This document shows, piece by piece, positions 17,147 through 24,145 of a stretch of DNA of 40,468 bases (its first letter is position 1; each line of letters opens with the position of its first letter). A program made the position numbers and the translations under genes. Source of the stretch: Planctomycetota bacterium. GTDB taxonomy: Bacteria; Planctomycetota; UBA1135; GCA-002686595. The notes beneath the pieces are model-generated. The model worked only from the letters and a program-made list of their open reading frames with translations. It did no database searches and was not told the origin of the DNA. The stretch spans positions 1 through 40,468 of the forward strand of contig JADHNZ010000030.1 in the NCBI GenBank assembly GCA_016779225.1, in the 5' to 3' direction.

Positions 17147-17617
17147 ATGCAAGCCACCCTCTCCCCGGCTCCCCTCCTGCTCCGCTCAGCCCTCGAGTCC
17201 CCCGTGACCGCACTCCTCGTGCAGGGAGAGGCCGACACCCAGGCGGCGGGCACGGCGTCCGTTGGGGCGGGCGGAGCGGAGGCATCGGACCCGGCCGGCG
17301 GAGAGCCGACCGGCCCGCCGGAGGGCATGGGCTGGATCCCCTTCGCCGTGATCGGCGCGCTGTTCTACTTCGTGCTGATCCGTCCCCAGAGCAAGGAGCA
17401 GAAGCGCCGCGCCTCCATGCTCGCCGAGCTGAAGAAGGGCGACGAGGTCATGACGAGCAGCGGGCTCTTTGGGACCATCGCCAGCCTGAGCGACGAGCGA
17501 GTGACCCTGGAGGTCGCCAAGGGCGTGCGGCTCGAGTTCAGCCGTGCCGCGGTGCAGGGCCTGGCCAGCGAGGGCGAGGCCCCGCAGGACGCGGAGGGCT
17601 CCTCCAAGGAGAGCTAG
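17147..17617 (+). CDS. yajC: Preprotein translocase accessory subunit YajC
   Basis: The 156-residue protein has one membrane segment (about 63-79) followed by FYFVLIRPQSKEQKR and KKGDEVMTSSGLFGTI, the signature of YajC, which associates with SecDF-YidC at the inner membrane. Canonical YajC is about 110 residues. Here about 60 residues, rich in Ala/Gly and partly hydrophobic, precede the membrane segment; a shorter form from a later start cannot be excluded. secD and secF are not in the window. The gene is divergent from mnmA and is followed at once by a small hairpin. Confidence 0.92.
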   Translation: MQATLSPAPLLLRSALESPVTALLVQGEADTQAAGTASVGAGGAEASDPAGGEPTGPPEGMGWIPFAVIGALFYFVLIRPQSKEQKRRASMLAELKKGDEVMTSSGLFGTIASLSDERVTLEVAKGVRLEFSRAAVQGLASEGEAPQDAEGSSKES

Positions 17618-17633
17618 CCCCGGCTCGCCGGGG
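17618..17633 (+). terminator. Short hairpin right after yajC
   Basis: CCCCGG (17618-17623) and CCGGGG (17628-17633) form a 6-bp stem with a CTCG loop starting at the first base after the yajC stop. There is no T-run, so this is a weak or Rho-assisted candidate. Confidence 0.35.
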
Positions 17634-17777
17634 AACGGGCTCCTCGAGGCCCGGTCGCCTGCGGCCGTGCGGCATGGGGCCCTGTGCCCTCCGCCCCGGT
17701 GTGGCCGGCCGCTGCGCGGTCGGACAGGGAACCTGCCGGGCGGGCTCCCTCCCGAGCTCCGCCGGGGGGACAACCCC

Positions 17778-18581
17778 GTGAAGGTGCCCCCGGCGGGACT
17801 GTGTTGGCGGCCCCGGCTGCGGCGCCCGGGGAGCGACCTGCGGCGTCGCCTCGTGCGGTCCCTCCTTGCGCTCCTGCGGTGGCGCGTGCACCCCGGGCTG
17901 CTCCTTGGACCGACGCTGTCCCTCCGCTGGCGACGGAGGCTCGCGCTGTCGAGGGCGCAGGTCGGGGCGGCGGGCGAAGCCCTCGTGGCCCGCTCCCTGC
18001 AGCGGGCGGGAGCGCGGGTGTGTGGACGACGGGTTCGGACCCGCTGGGCGGAGGTGGACCTGGTGGCCTGCCTGGGCGACAGCCTGCTTCTCGTGGAGGT
18101 GAAGACTGCGAGCCCCCGCCACAGTCCCGCAAGACCCTCGGGTGCACCCCGACTCCCGACTCGCTCCTGGGCGGGCCCGTTGGCGCAGACCGTGCAGCCC
18201 GCGGATCTCGGCGGCACGGCCCGGGTGGCGGTGAGCTCTGTTGTGAGCTCTGTTGTGAGCTCTGCGGTGATCTCTTCGGTGGGGCCTGTGGGGAGCGCCG
18301 CGGTGGGCTCTGCGGCAGGCCCCACGGTGAGCGCTCGGGACGCCTCCGCAGGAGCACCCGCGGGGTTGCGACCAGCCGGGCTCGTCCCGCCGTGGAGCCT
18401 CCGGCCCGCGCGCGGGCTCGGCCCCGAGCAGCGGAGGCGGCTCGAGCAGGCCGGTCGCGCCGCGCGGAGGTCCTGGGGCGGGCCTGTGCAGGTCCTGCTC
18501 GCCGAGGTCATGCTCGACCAGGGCCACGGGCGGGAGCCCGTCCTCCACTGGACGGAGCTCCTGCACCTGCCTGGGGCGTGA
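17778..18581 (+). CDS. yraN: YraN (UPF0102) nuclease-fold protein with a long repeat-containing insertion
   Basis: The 267-residue reading from a GTG at 17778 contains the YraN core: QVGAAGEALVARSLQRAGARV, then RTRWAEVDLVACLGDSLLLVEVK. The Asp and the ExK of VEVK (106-109) correspond to the PD-(D/E)xK-like site. The C-terminal part (RGLGPEQRRRLEQAGRAAR from 212, then PVQVLLAEVML) also matches. YraN proteins are usually about 120 residues, and the step from VEVK to the QRRL helix normally takes some 10-15 residues; here it takes about 100, partly made of 12-bp tandem repeats encoding VSSV-type units. The N-terminus is also extended and Arg-rich, so a later GTG near 17885 is possible. The biological role of YraN is not established. 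Confidence 0.72.
   Translation: MKVPPAGLCWRPRLRRPGSDLRRRLVRSLLALLRWRVHPGLLLGPTLSLRWRRRLALSRAQVGAAGEALVARSLQRAGARVCGRRVRTRWAEVDLVACLGDSLLLVEVKTASPRHSPARPSGAPRLPTRSWAGPLAQTVQPADLGGTARVAVSSVVSSVVSSAVISSVGPVGSAAVGSAAGPTVSARDASAGAPAGLRPAGLVPPWSLRPARGLGPEQRRRLEQAGRAARRSWGGPVQVLLAEVMLDQGHGREPVLHWTELLHLPGA
18231..18338 (+). repeat. Decaying 12-bp tandem repeat inside yraN
   Basis: GTGAGCTCTGTT starts at 18231 and recurs every 12 bases. The first two units are identical and the third nearly so; later units drift (GTGATCTCTTCG, GTGGGCTCTGCG, GTGAGCGCTCGG). In the yraN frame the units read VSSV, VSSV, VSSA, VISS and so on. The period is a multiple of three, so changes in copy number keep the frame. Confidence 0.85.
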
Positions 18582-18602
18582 CCATGCGCGCCCGGCCGTC
18601 CC

Positions 18603-18681
18603 TGCGCCCCTCGCCTGCGCCCCTCGCCTGCGCCCCTCGCCTGCGCCCCTCGCCTACGCGCCGCAACCTGCGCCCCTCACC
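18603..18681 (+). repeat. 13-bp tandem repeat between yraN and sugar transferase gene
   Basis: TGCGCCCCTCGCC is repeated exactly at 18603, 18616, 18629 and 18642, followed by a degenerate unit and a near copy at 18669-18681. It lies in the 190-base gap between yraN and the sugar transferase gene, upstream of a TACAAT box. The period is not a multiple of three, consistent with non-coding DNA. Confidence 0.9.
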
Positions 18682-18738
18682 CTGCGGAAGCTCATCAAGG
18701 GTGGTCCGCTGCGGGTGAATCGGCCGGGTGCCCCTGCC

Positions 18739-18744
18739 TACAAT
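18739..18744 (+). promoter_or_regulatory. -10-like TACAAT box for the sugar transferase gene
   Basis: TACAAT lies 27 bases before the ATG at 18772, implying a leader of about 20 bases. GTGAAT 18 bases upstream is a weak -35 candidate. The 13-bp repeat array ends just upstream. Confidence 0.45.
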
Positions 18745-18771
18745 CCCAGCGGCTCCGCCCTCCAGCCGCCC

Positions 18772-20340
18772 ATGCTCCGCGTTCTCCAGCACTACATCCC
18801 CCTCCGCACCCTCCTGCTGGTGCTCGGAGAGGGCCTGCTGCTGGCCGCGGTGGTGGGCTACGGCCTGACCCTGCACCTGGACGGGCTCGAGATCGACAGC
18901 CCCGCCTGGCGGCGGCTGATCGACCGCAGGCTCTACGCCGAGGAGGCGCTGGAGATCTGCCTCGTGAGCACGCTTGGCGTCGTGGCCCTCACGCAGGTGA
19001 TGCTCGCGTTCGGGAGGCTCTACGACTTCTGGGTCTCGGCCTCGCCCTTCAAGCGCGCAGCGCGCTTCGCCGAGGCGGGAGGTCTGGCGATCGCCGCGAA
19101 CCTCGTGGTCTTCCTGTTCGCGCGCTTCTGGGAGATCCCGAGGCTGCACGACTTCCCCGGGCTGACCGTTCCCCAGGGCCTGATGCTCCTGGTCGCGACC
19201 CTCGTCGTGGGCTTGGCCCTGACCTGGCTGTTCCGCGGTGTGTTCCACGCCCTGCTCCGCAGCGCGAAGCTGCAGCTGCGCGTGGTGGTGCTCGGATCGC
19301 AGGGAGCGGCCCACGCCCTCACCCGCGAGGTCCTCCAGCACCCCGAGGCCGGGTACGGGATCGTGGGCCTGGTCCCGGAGGCTCCCAGCCCACGCGCTGA
19401 GGGCGAGGACCGCTGGATCACCGACCCCAACCACCTGCCGACGCCCGCCACCGAGCGCCTGGTCCTGCGGGACGAGCGCCTGATCCTGGACCGGCAGGAG
19501 GCCGCCCCCGACGCCGAGGAGCCCCCGCCCGGGCGGCTGCGTGCCCTGCTCCAGCAGCACGGAGCGGATGCGGTCGTGGTGGCCATCGAGGACCGGCGCC
19601 GCGCGCTCCCCACGGCGGAGCTGCTGGACTGCAGGCTTGCGGGCTACGAGGTCCGTGAGCACGAGGAGATGTACGAGGAGCTCGCGGGCAAGATCGCCAT
19701 TGGGGCCATGCGCCCGAGCTACCTGATCTTCAACGAGGGCTTCCGCCGCCGTCCCTGGGACGCCGTGGCGAAGCGGACCTTGGACCTGCTGGCGGGGGGG
19801 CTGCTGCTGGTGCTCCTGCTCCCGGTCATGCTCGTGACCGCGATGCTGGTCCGGATCACCTCACCTGGCCCGGCGCTCTTCCGCCAGGAGCGCATCGGCC
19901 TCCACGGCAAGCCCTTCACGCTGGTCAAGTTCCGCTCCATGCGGCCCGACGCCGAGCGCGCGACGGGCCCCGTGTGGGCCACCGGCGACGACCCCAGGAT
20001 CACGCCGTTCGGCCGCTTCATGCGGCGCACACGCCTCGACGAGCTGCCCCAGCTGCTGAATGTGCTTGGAGGCAGCATGAGCCTCGTCGGGCCTCGCCCC
20101 GAGCGCGAACACTTCATCCGCGACCTCTCCCAGCGGATCCCCTACTACGACCAGCGACATGTGGTGCAGCCCGGCCTGACGGGCTGGGCCCAGATCAACC
20201 ACCGCTACGGCAACACCGAGGAGGACGCCCTGGCCAAGCTCCAGTACGACCTCTTCTATGTGAAGAACCAGTCGCTGCTCTTCGATCTCTCGATCCTCTT
20301 GACGACGGTGCGCACCGTGGTCCTGCAGCAGGGCACCTGA
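18772..20340 (+). CDS. Polyprenyl-phosphate sugar-1-phosphate transferase (WcaJ/EpsE-like)
   Basis: The 522-residue membrane protein should start exopolysaccharide or O-antigen-type synthesis by moving a sugar-1-phosphate from a nucleotide sugar to undecaprenyl phosphate. Residues 1-165 hold several membrane segments. A soluble Rossmann-like region follows (VVVLGSQGAAHALTREVLQ...), then another hydrophobic segment (LLAGGLLLVLLLPVMLVTAMLV). The C-terminal bacterial sugar transferase domain has GPALFRQERIGLHGKPFTLVKFRSMR, RRTRLDELPQLLNVLGGSMSLVGPRPE and PGLTGWAQIN. This long architecture is typical of polyisoprenyl-phosphate hexose-1-phosphate transferases. The ATG at 18772 was chosen because hydrophobic sequence follows directly. 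No other glycan genes flank it, so the polymer is unknown. Confidence 0.93.
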   Translation: MLRVLQHYIPLRTLLLVLGEGLLLAAVVGYGLTLHLDGLEIDSPAWRRLIDRRLYAEEALEICLVSTLGVVALTQVMLAFGRLYDFWVSASPFKRAARFAEAGGLAIAANLVVFLFARFWEIPRLHDFPGLTVPQGLMLLVATLVVGLALTWLFRGVFHALLRSAKLQLRVVVLGSQGAAHALTREVLQHPEAGYGIVGLVPEAPSPRAEGEDRWITDPNHLPTPATERLVLRDERLILDRQEAAPDAEEPPPGRLRALLQQHGADAVVVAIEDRRRALPTAELLDCRLAGYEVREHEEMYEELAGKIAIGAMRPSYLIFNEGFRRRPWDAVAKRTLDLLAGGLLLVLLLPVMLVTAMLVRITSPGPALFRQERIGLHGKPFTLVKFRSMRPDAERATGPVWATGDDPRITPFGRFMRRTRLDELPQLLNVLGGSMSLVGPRPEREHFIRDLSQRIPYYDQRHVVQPGLTGWAQINHRYGNTEEDALAKLQYDLFYVKNQSLLFDLSILLTTVRTVVLQQGT

Positions 20341-20382
20341 CCCGACCTGCGGGCCCGAGGCGGCACCCAGCCCCGGCCAACG

Positions 20383-21396
20383 ATGACCCACCCGCGCTCC
20401 GCTCACCGGTCCCTCCCCCTCCTGCTGCTCGGCCTGCTGGCCCTGGGAGGGCTCGCGGCCTGCGCCGCGACGCCCGAGCCGGCGTCACTCCCCGAGTCGC
20501 CCCGCGCGGTGCTCGTGGTCCACGGCGGTGCGGGGACCCTCGACCGGACCGCCATGACCCCAGAGCTCGAGCAGGCCTACCGCGATGCCCTCGAGGGTGC
20601 CCTGCGCGCCGGACACGCCGTGCTGAGCGAGGGGGGCCGCGCGATGGACGCCGTCGAGGCGGCCCTGCTTCCACTGGAGGACTCCCCGCTCTTCAACGCG
20701 GGGCACGGCGCGGTGCTCACGGCGGATCGCATCTGCGAGCTCGACGCCTCCGTCATGGATGGGGCCACGGGCCTGGCGGGCGCCGTGGCCGGGGTCCGCA
20801 CCGTGCGGCACCCGATCCGCGCTGCGCGAGCCGTGATGGAGCACAGCGAGCATGTCCTGCTGGCCGGCCAGGGCGCCGATGCGTTCGCCGCGGCACAGGG
20901 CCTCGAGCAGGTGGAGAACGCGTGGTTCCAGACCGAGCGCCGGCGGGAGCAACTCGAGCAGGCCCTCGCCGACGACAAGTTCGGGACCGTCGGCTGCGTG
21001 GCCCTGGATGCCGAGGGGCACCTGGCGGCGGGGACGACCACCGGCGGCATGACGGCCAAGCGCTTCGGGAGGGTCGGGGACTCCCCGATCATCGGAGCGG
21101 GGACCTGGGCGGAGGACGGGGTCTGCGGAGTCTCGGCCACCGGCTGGGGCGAGTTCTTCATCCGCGGCGCGGTGGCCTCCACGGTGGCGGCCCGCATGAA
21201 GTTTGGAGGGGCTCCGCTCGCGGAGGCCGCCCACGCCACCATCCACGGCGACCTCACGAGCCGCGGTGGAACCGGCGGGATCGTGGCCCTCGATGCGGAC
21301 GGGCGGGTGGCCGCGCCGTTCAACACGCCGGGCATGTACCGCGGCTGGATCACGGCCGAGGGCGAGGTCACGGTTCGGATCTGGACGGATCGCTGA
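20383..21396 (+). CDS. iaaA: Isoaspartyl peptidase/L-asparaginase, lipoprotein form
   Basis: The 337-residue protein is an N-terminal-nucleophile hydrolase of the plant-type asparaginase family, which cleaves isoaspartyl dipeptides and asparagine. The precursor is expected to self-cleave before Thr202 in KFGTVGCVALD. VVHGGAGT, the FNAGHGAVLT oxyanion-side block, GTTTGGMTAKRFGRVGDSP and GTGG are all present. Unusually for the family it has a lipoprotein signal (LLLLGLLALGGLAAC, lipidation at Cys27), so it would act outside the cytoplasm on peptides rather than in amino-acid metabolism. It lies 42 bases after the sugar transferase gene and may be co-transcribed with it. Confidence 0.93.
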   Translation: MTHPRSAHRSLPLLLLGLLALGGLAACAATPEPASLPESPRAVLVVHGGAGTLDRTAMTPELEQAYRDALEGALRAGHAVLSEGGRAMDAVEAALLPLEDSPLFNAGHGAVLTADRICELDASVMDGATGLAGAVAGVRTVRHPIRAARAVMEHSEHVLLAGQGADAFAAAQGLEQVENAWFQTERRREQLEQALADDKFGTVGCVALDAEGHLAAGTTTGGMTAKRFGRVGDSPIIGAGTWAEDGVCGVSATGWGEFFIRGAVASTVAARMKFGGAPLAEAAHATIHGDLTSRGGTGGIVALDADGRVAAPFNTPGMYRGWITAEGEVTVRIWTDR

Positions 21397-21419
21397 CCAA
21401 CCGGCGCCGGAGAACTTCG

Positions 21420-21425
21420 TAGGCT
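21420..21425 (+). promoter_or_regulatory. -10-like TAGGCT box seven bases before the DUF3299 gene
   Basis: TAGGCT, seven bases, then ATG at 21433. It lies in the 36-base gap after the asparaginase gene and fits the leaderless layout seen for several genes here. Confidence 0.4.
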
Positions 21426-21432
21426 GAGGGTC

Positions 21433-22152
21433 ATGCGAGCCCATCCCCTTGGCGCCCTCCTGCTGGGTTTTGTCCTGGCCTCCTGCGGAAGCGAGGAGGT
21501 GCCGCAGGGCCCGCGCGAGCTGCCCGACGCCGCTCCCCTGGACCAGGCCCCGCCCCTGCGCGGCTCCGAGCCAAGCCTCTCCCCCGACCTCGGGAGCGAG
21601 CCGCCCCTCCGGGCCGACACCGTCGGGGGCGGCGAGGGCAGCGTGCGAGGCCTCATCGAACAGGCCGGGCTGGACGAGGAGCTGGCCTCCAGCCTCGAGG
21701 CCCTGGACACGGCCGCGGGGGACGAGAACGCCAATGTGGTGACCTTCGCGCGCCTGTCCCTGGCCCGCTCCGACTACGGGCTCCTGCTCGACCACCTCTA
21801 CCCCGATCCGGCGCGCGAGGGCGAACTCGAGGCCTTCACCTTCCCCGAGAAGGTCCAGGCCCTCGATGGCCAGGAGATCGAGCTCCTCGGGTACATGATC
21901 CCCACCGAGTACATCGACACCCAGGTGCGGGAGTTCATGCTCGTCCGCGACACCGGCGCCTGCTGCTACGGAGGGATCCCGCGCCCGGACGAGTGGGCGC
22001 TGGTCGCGGTGGAGCCCGAGGAGGGCTTCGAGTACTTCCCGTACCTGCCGATCGTCGTGAAGGGCAAGCTCACCCTGCTGCAGCCCGGTAGCGACCCCGA
22101 CCTGCCGCTGGTGTACTCCATGACCGGCTCCTCGGTCCGGCGCTACTACTAG
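21433..22152 (+). CDS. DUF3299 family lipoprotein
   Basis: The 239-residue protein starts with a lipoprotein signal (LGALLLGFVLASC, lipidation at Cys19) and a Pro/Glu-rich linker. The C-terminal half (about 135-239) matches DUF3299: FPEKVQALDGQEIELLGYMIP, FMLVRDTGACCYGGIPRPDEWALVAV, and a final VYSMTGSSV strand. The conserved CC in ACCYG suggests metal or disulphide chemistry. The family has no firm biochemical function. An intrinsic terminator follows about 90 bases after the stop. Confidence 0.85.
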   Translation: MRAHPLGALLLGFVLASCGSEEVPQGPRELPDAAPLDQAPPLRGSEPSLSPDLGSEPPLRADTVGGGEGSVRGLIEQAGLDEELASSLEALDTAAGDENANVVTFARLSLARSDYGLLLDHLYPDPAREGELEAFTFPEKVQALDGQEIELLGYMIPTEYIDTQVREFMLVRDTGACCYGGIPRPDEWALVAVEPEEGFEYFPYLPIVVKGKLTLLQPGSDPDLPLVYSMTGSSVRRYY

Positions 22153-22241
22153 CCCGGAGCGACTGGGCCCGGAGCCTGCCCAGGGAGCCCTGGTCGAGCC
22201 CTCCAGGCCTCGCCGGGACGGCCCTTGACAGGGTCCCCCGC

Positions 22242-22271
22242 CCCTCCTCAGGCCCAGGAGGGCCCTTTTTT
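22242..22271 (+). terminator. Intrinsic terminator after the DUF3299 gene
   Basis: CCCTCCT (22242-22248) pairs perfectly with AGGAGGG (22256-22262) around a 7-base loop, followed by CCC and six T (22266-22271). It is the only hairpin in the window with a clear T-run. An alternative 5-bp stem (GGCCC/GGGCC, loop AGGA) overlaps it. Confidence 0.7.
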
Positions 22272-22307
22272 GGGGTCGCAGGGCTGGTCAGCCCCCCCCA
22301 GGATCCT

Positions 22308-22407
22308 TACCCTCCTCGGCTCGATCGAGGGCGTCCGCCCTGCGACGGCCGTGAGGCCGCCGCGATCCGAGCACGACTCCCACCCTCCACACACCAAGCA
22401 ACGAGCC
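22308..22407 (+). promoter_or_regulatory. rpmB promoter-like box and structured leader
   Basis: TACCCT at 22308-22313 could be the -10, giving a leader of about 88 bases. The leader holds two perfect stem-loops: AGGGC/GCCCT with loop GTCC (22328-22341), and CGGCC/GGCCG with a GNRA-type GTGA loop (22346-22359). A structured leader before a ribosomal protein gene could mediate autoregulation, but no known motif was matched. Confidence 0.35.
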
Positions 22408-22701
22408 ATGTCCCGCGTCTGCCAGGTCACGAAACGAGGAACTCAGGTCGGCGGCAGCATCGCCCGCCGCGGTCTCCCCAAGAAGTCCGGCGGCGTCGGC
22501 CTGCGCATCACCGGCCGCACCAAGCGCAACTACAAGGTGAATGTGCAGCCCAAGCGCATCTGGGTGCCGGAGCTCGGTCAGCATGTCACCGTGCGCATCT
22601 CCACCCGCGCCCTCCGCACCATCGCCAAGAACGGTGCCTACAGCACCCTGCTCAAGGCCGGCGTCATCCGCCCCGTCGGCACCAAGCAGCAGGACAGCTG
22701 A
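22408..22701 (+). CDS. rpmB: Large-subunit ribosomal protein bL28
   Basis: The 97-residue basic protein has the bL28 start MSRVCQVTKRGTQVGGSIARRG, followed by GGVGLRITGRTKRNYKVNVQPKRIWVPELGQHVTVRISTRALRTI, which matches the family throughout. It is slightly longer than E. coli L28 (78 residues) because of an extended C-terminal part after the STRALRTI helix. No rpmG follows, unlike in many proteobacteria. The ATG at 22408 is fixed by the conserved N-terminus. A 17-bp palindrome lies 34 bases after the stop. Confidence 0.95.
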   Translation: MSRVCQVTKRGTQVGGSIARRGLPKKSGGVGLRITGRTKRNYKVNVQPKRIWVPELGQHVTVRISTRALRTIAKNGAYSTLLKAGVIRPVGTKQQDS

Positions 22702-22735
22702 GCCCCGGGAGAGGCTGAAGCCTCCGCTCACCAGC

Positions 22736-22772
22736 CCGCGGGGCCGCCACGCAGTGCGTGGCGGCCCCGCGG
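22736..22772. terminator. Perfect 17-bp hairpin after rpmB
   Basis: Arms 22736-22752 and 22756-22772 are fully complementary over 17 bases with the 3-base loop AGT. It follows the rpmB stop by 34 bases. There is no T-run. It is the longest perfect inverted repeat I found in the window. Confidence 0.65.
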
Positions 22773-22775
22773 TCG

Positions 22776-22807
22776 TTCCCGGCCGCACCGCTTCCCGGCC
22801 GCACCGC
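22776..22807 (+). repeat. Two exact 16-bp tandem copies
   Basis: TTCCCGGCCGCACCGC occurs at 22776-22791 and again at 22792-22807, three bases after the rpmB hairpin. It is non-coding, and nothing else was recognised in it. Confidence 0.85.
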
Positions 22808-22876
22808 TTACGAGCCGCCCAACACCCCAGCCCCTCGGCCCACGAGCGGAGGCGTGAGGTCCCTGCCGCCAGGGTC

Positions 22877-22882
22877 TATCCT
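22877..22882 (+). promoter_or_regulatory. -10-like TATCCT box for sodN
   Basis: TATCCT lies 88 bases before the sodN ATG, giving a leader of about 80 bases in which no clear hairpin was found. It is placed by sequence match alone. Confidence 0.35.
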
Positions 22883-22970
22883 CTGAGCCCAGGACCCGGT
22901 CCCTACCGTTCCGCGGCTCCTCGAACCCACGCACTCCCGCGTCTCGGCCCTCCAGCCCCCAACGACCCCC

Positions 22971-23525
22971 ATGCTCCGGACCCTCCTCCCCCTGGCCCTC
23001 GTCGGGGCCGTCGCCAGTACGGCCGCCTCCCTCCGCACCGAGCCGGCCCTCGCACCCAGCTCCCCCGTCGAGCCGGCGCCCACGGCTCTGCACTGTCAGG
23101 TCCCCTGCGGGATCTACGGGGACCGCCTGCGCATCGACCTCCTGATGGAGGACGCCGCGACCATCCGCAAGGGCATGCAGCAGATCACGGCCCTCGAGGC
23201 CGAGGGGCCTGCGAACCAGCTGGTGCGCTGGGTGATGAACAAGGACACCCACAGCCAGTCCATCCAGGACCAGGTGGCCGCCTACTGGCTGGCCCAGCGC
23301 ATCAAGACGCCCGCGGCCGACGCCGACGCCGCGGCCCAGGCCGCGTACCTGGACAAGCTGGCTCACCTGCATCGCCTCACGGTCCATGCCATGAAGTGCA
23401 AGCAGACCACCGACACGGCCCATGTGGACGCGCTGGAGAAGGATGTCCTCGCCTTCAGCCAGCTCTACTTCACCAAGGAGGATGCCAAGCACATCCTCGA
23501 GCACCACTCCGGCCACGACCACTGA
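22971..23525 (+). CDS. sodN: Nickel superoxide dismutase, exported precursor
   Basis: The 184-residue precursor contains the nickel hook HCQVPCGIYGD from His41: His, Cys42 and Cys46 match His1, Cys2 and Cys6 of mature Ni-SOD, which dismutes superoxide. The four-helix body has the usual MEDAATIRKGMQQI and NQLVRWVMNKDTH blocks. Residues 1-40 form an N-terminal hydrophobic, signal-like segment plus a Pro/Ala linker, so processing must remove about 40 residues to expose His41. The residue before it is Leu, which is poor for signal peptidase I. The C-terminus has a His-rich tail (EHHSGHDH) and the predicted mature form (144 residues) is longer than the Streptomyces enzyme (117). No SodX-like protease gene is adjacent. 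Maf follows two bases after the stop. Confidence 0.93.
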   Translation: MLRTLLPLALVGAVASTAASLRTEPALAPSSPVEPAPTALHCQVPCGIYGDRLRIDLLMEDAATIRKGMQQITALEAEGPANQLVRWVMNKDTHSQSIQDQVAAYWLAQRIKTPAADADAAAQAAYLDKLAHLHRLTVHAMKCKQTTDTAHVDALEKDVLAFSQLYFTKEDAKHILEHHSGHDH

Positions 23526-23527
23526 GC

Positions 23528-24103
23528 GTGGAGCTCGTCCTCGCGAGCACCTCTGCGGGACGCCGGGCCCTCCTTGAGAGGCTCGGCGTCCCGTTCGTTG
23601 CTGTGGCCCCCGGCGTGGACGAGGCCCCTCTCCACGCCAGCGAGCAGGATCCTGGGCGCCTTGCGGAGCGCCTCGCCGTGGCCAAGGCCGAGGCCGTCGC
23701 CCGCCGACACCCGGACGCCGTCGTCATCGGCGGTGACCAGGTGGCGGCCCTGGGCTCGGAGGTCCTGCACCAGCCCGGCACCGCCGAGCGCGCCGTGGAG
23801 CAGCTCCTCCACCTCGCGGGCCGAACCCACACCCTGCACACCGCGACCTGCGTGGCGCACCCAGGCGGCCGCGTGGTCTGGCTCGAGGAGCCCCGTCTCA
23901 CCATGCGCAGCCTGACCGAGGAGGAGGCGCGCCGCTCGGTCGAGCGAGACGATCCGCGCTGGTGCGCGGGCGCCTACAAGCTCGAGCAGGCGGGGATCAC
24001 CCTCTTCGAGCGCGTCGAGGCCGAGGACTGGAACGCCATCGTGGGCCTGCCCCTGCTGAGGCTCGGCCGCGAGCTGCGCGCGCTCGGCTTCGAGCTGCCC
24101 TGA
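23528..24103 (+). CDS. Maf-family nucleotide pyrophosphatase, YceF-like
   Basis: The 191-residue protein begins with VELVLASTSAGRRALLERLGVPF, the Maf P-loop-like start, and has the catalytic-region VVIGGDQVA. The DQV form resembles the YceF subgroup (7-methyl-GTP pyrophosphatase) rather than the DTVV form of dTTP/UTP-type Maf. These enzymes hydrolyse non-canonical nucleotides to monophosphates. The start is GTG at 23528, two bases after the sodN stop, so the genes should be co-translated. WCAGAYKLEQAGITLFERVEAEDWNAIVGLPL completes the conserved C-terminus. Confidence 0.92.
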   Translation: MELVLASTSAGRRALLERLGVPFVAVAPGVDEAPLHASEQDPGRLAERLAVAKAEAVARRHPDAVVIGGDQVAALGSEVLHQPGTAERAVEQLLHLAGRTHTLHTATCVAHPGGRVVWLEEPRLTMRSLTEEEARRSVERDDPRWCAGAYKLEQAGITLFERVEAEDWNAIVGLPLLRLGRELRALGFELP

Positions 24104-24104
24104 C

Positions 24105-24134
24105 GCCGCGGCAGGGGTGGCCCCTGCCTGCGGC
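24105..24134. terminator. Hairpin between convergent maf and folE
   Basis: GGCAGGGG (24110-24117) pairs with CCCCTGCC (24121-24128) around a 3-base loop. The stem extends outward as GCCGC/GCGGC past one bulged T, about 13 bp in all. It starts two bases after the maf stop and ends 12 bases before the folE stop, so it can serve both. Confidence 0.65.
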
Positions 24135-24145
24135 TGAGAGCCGGC

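Noticed and set aside
22225..22230. TTGACA as a -35 box for rpmB
   Set aside because: No -10-like hexamer lies 15-19 bases downstream. That interval is the terminator hairpin.
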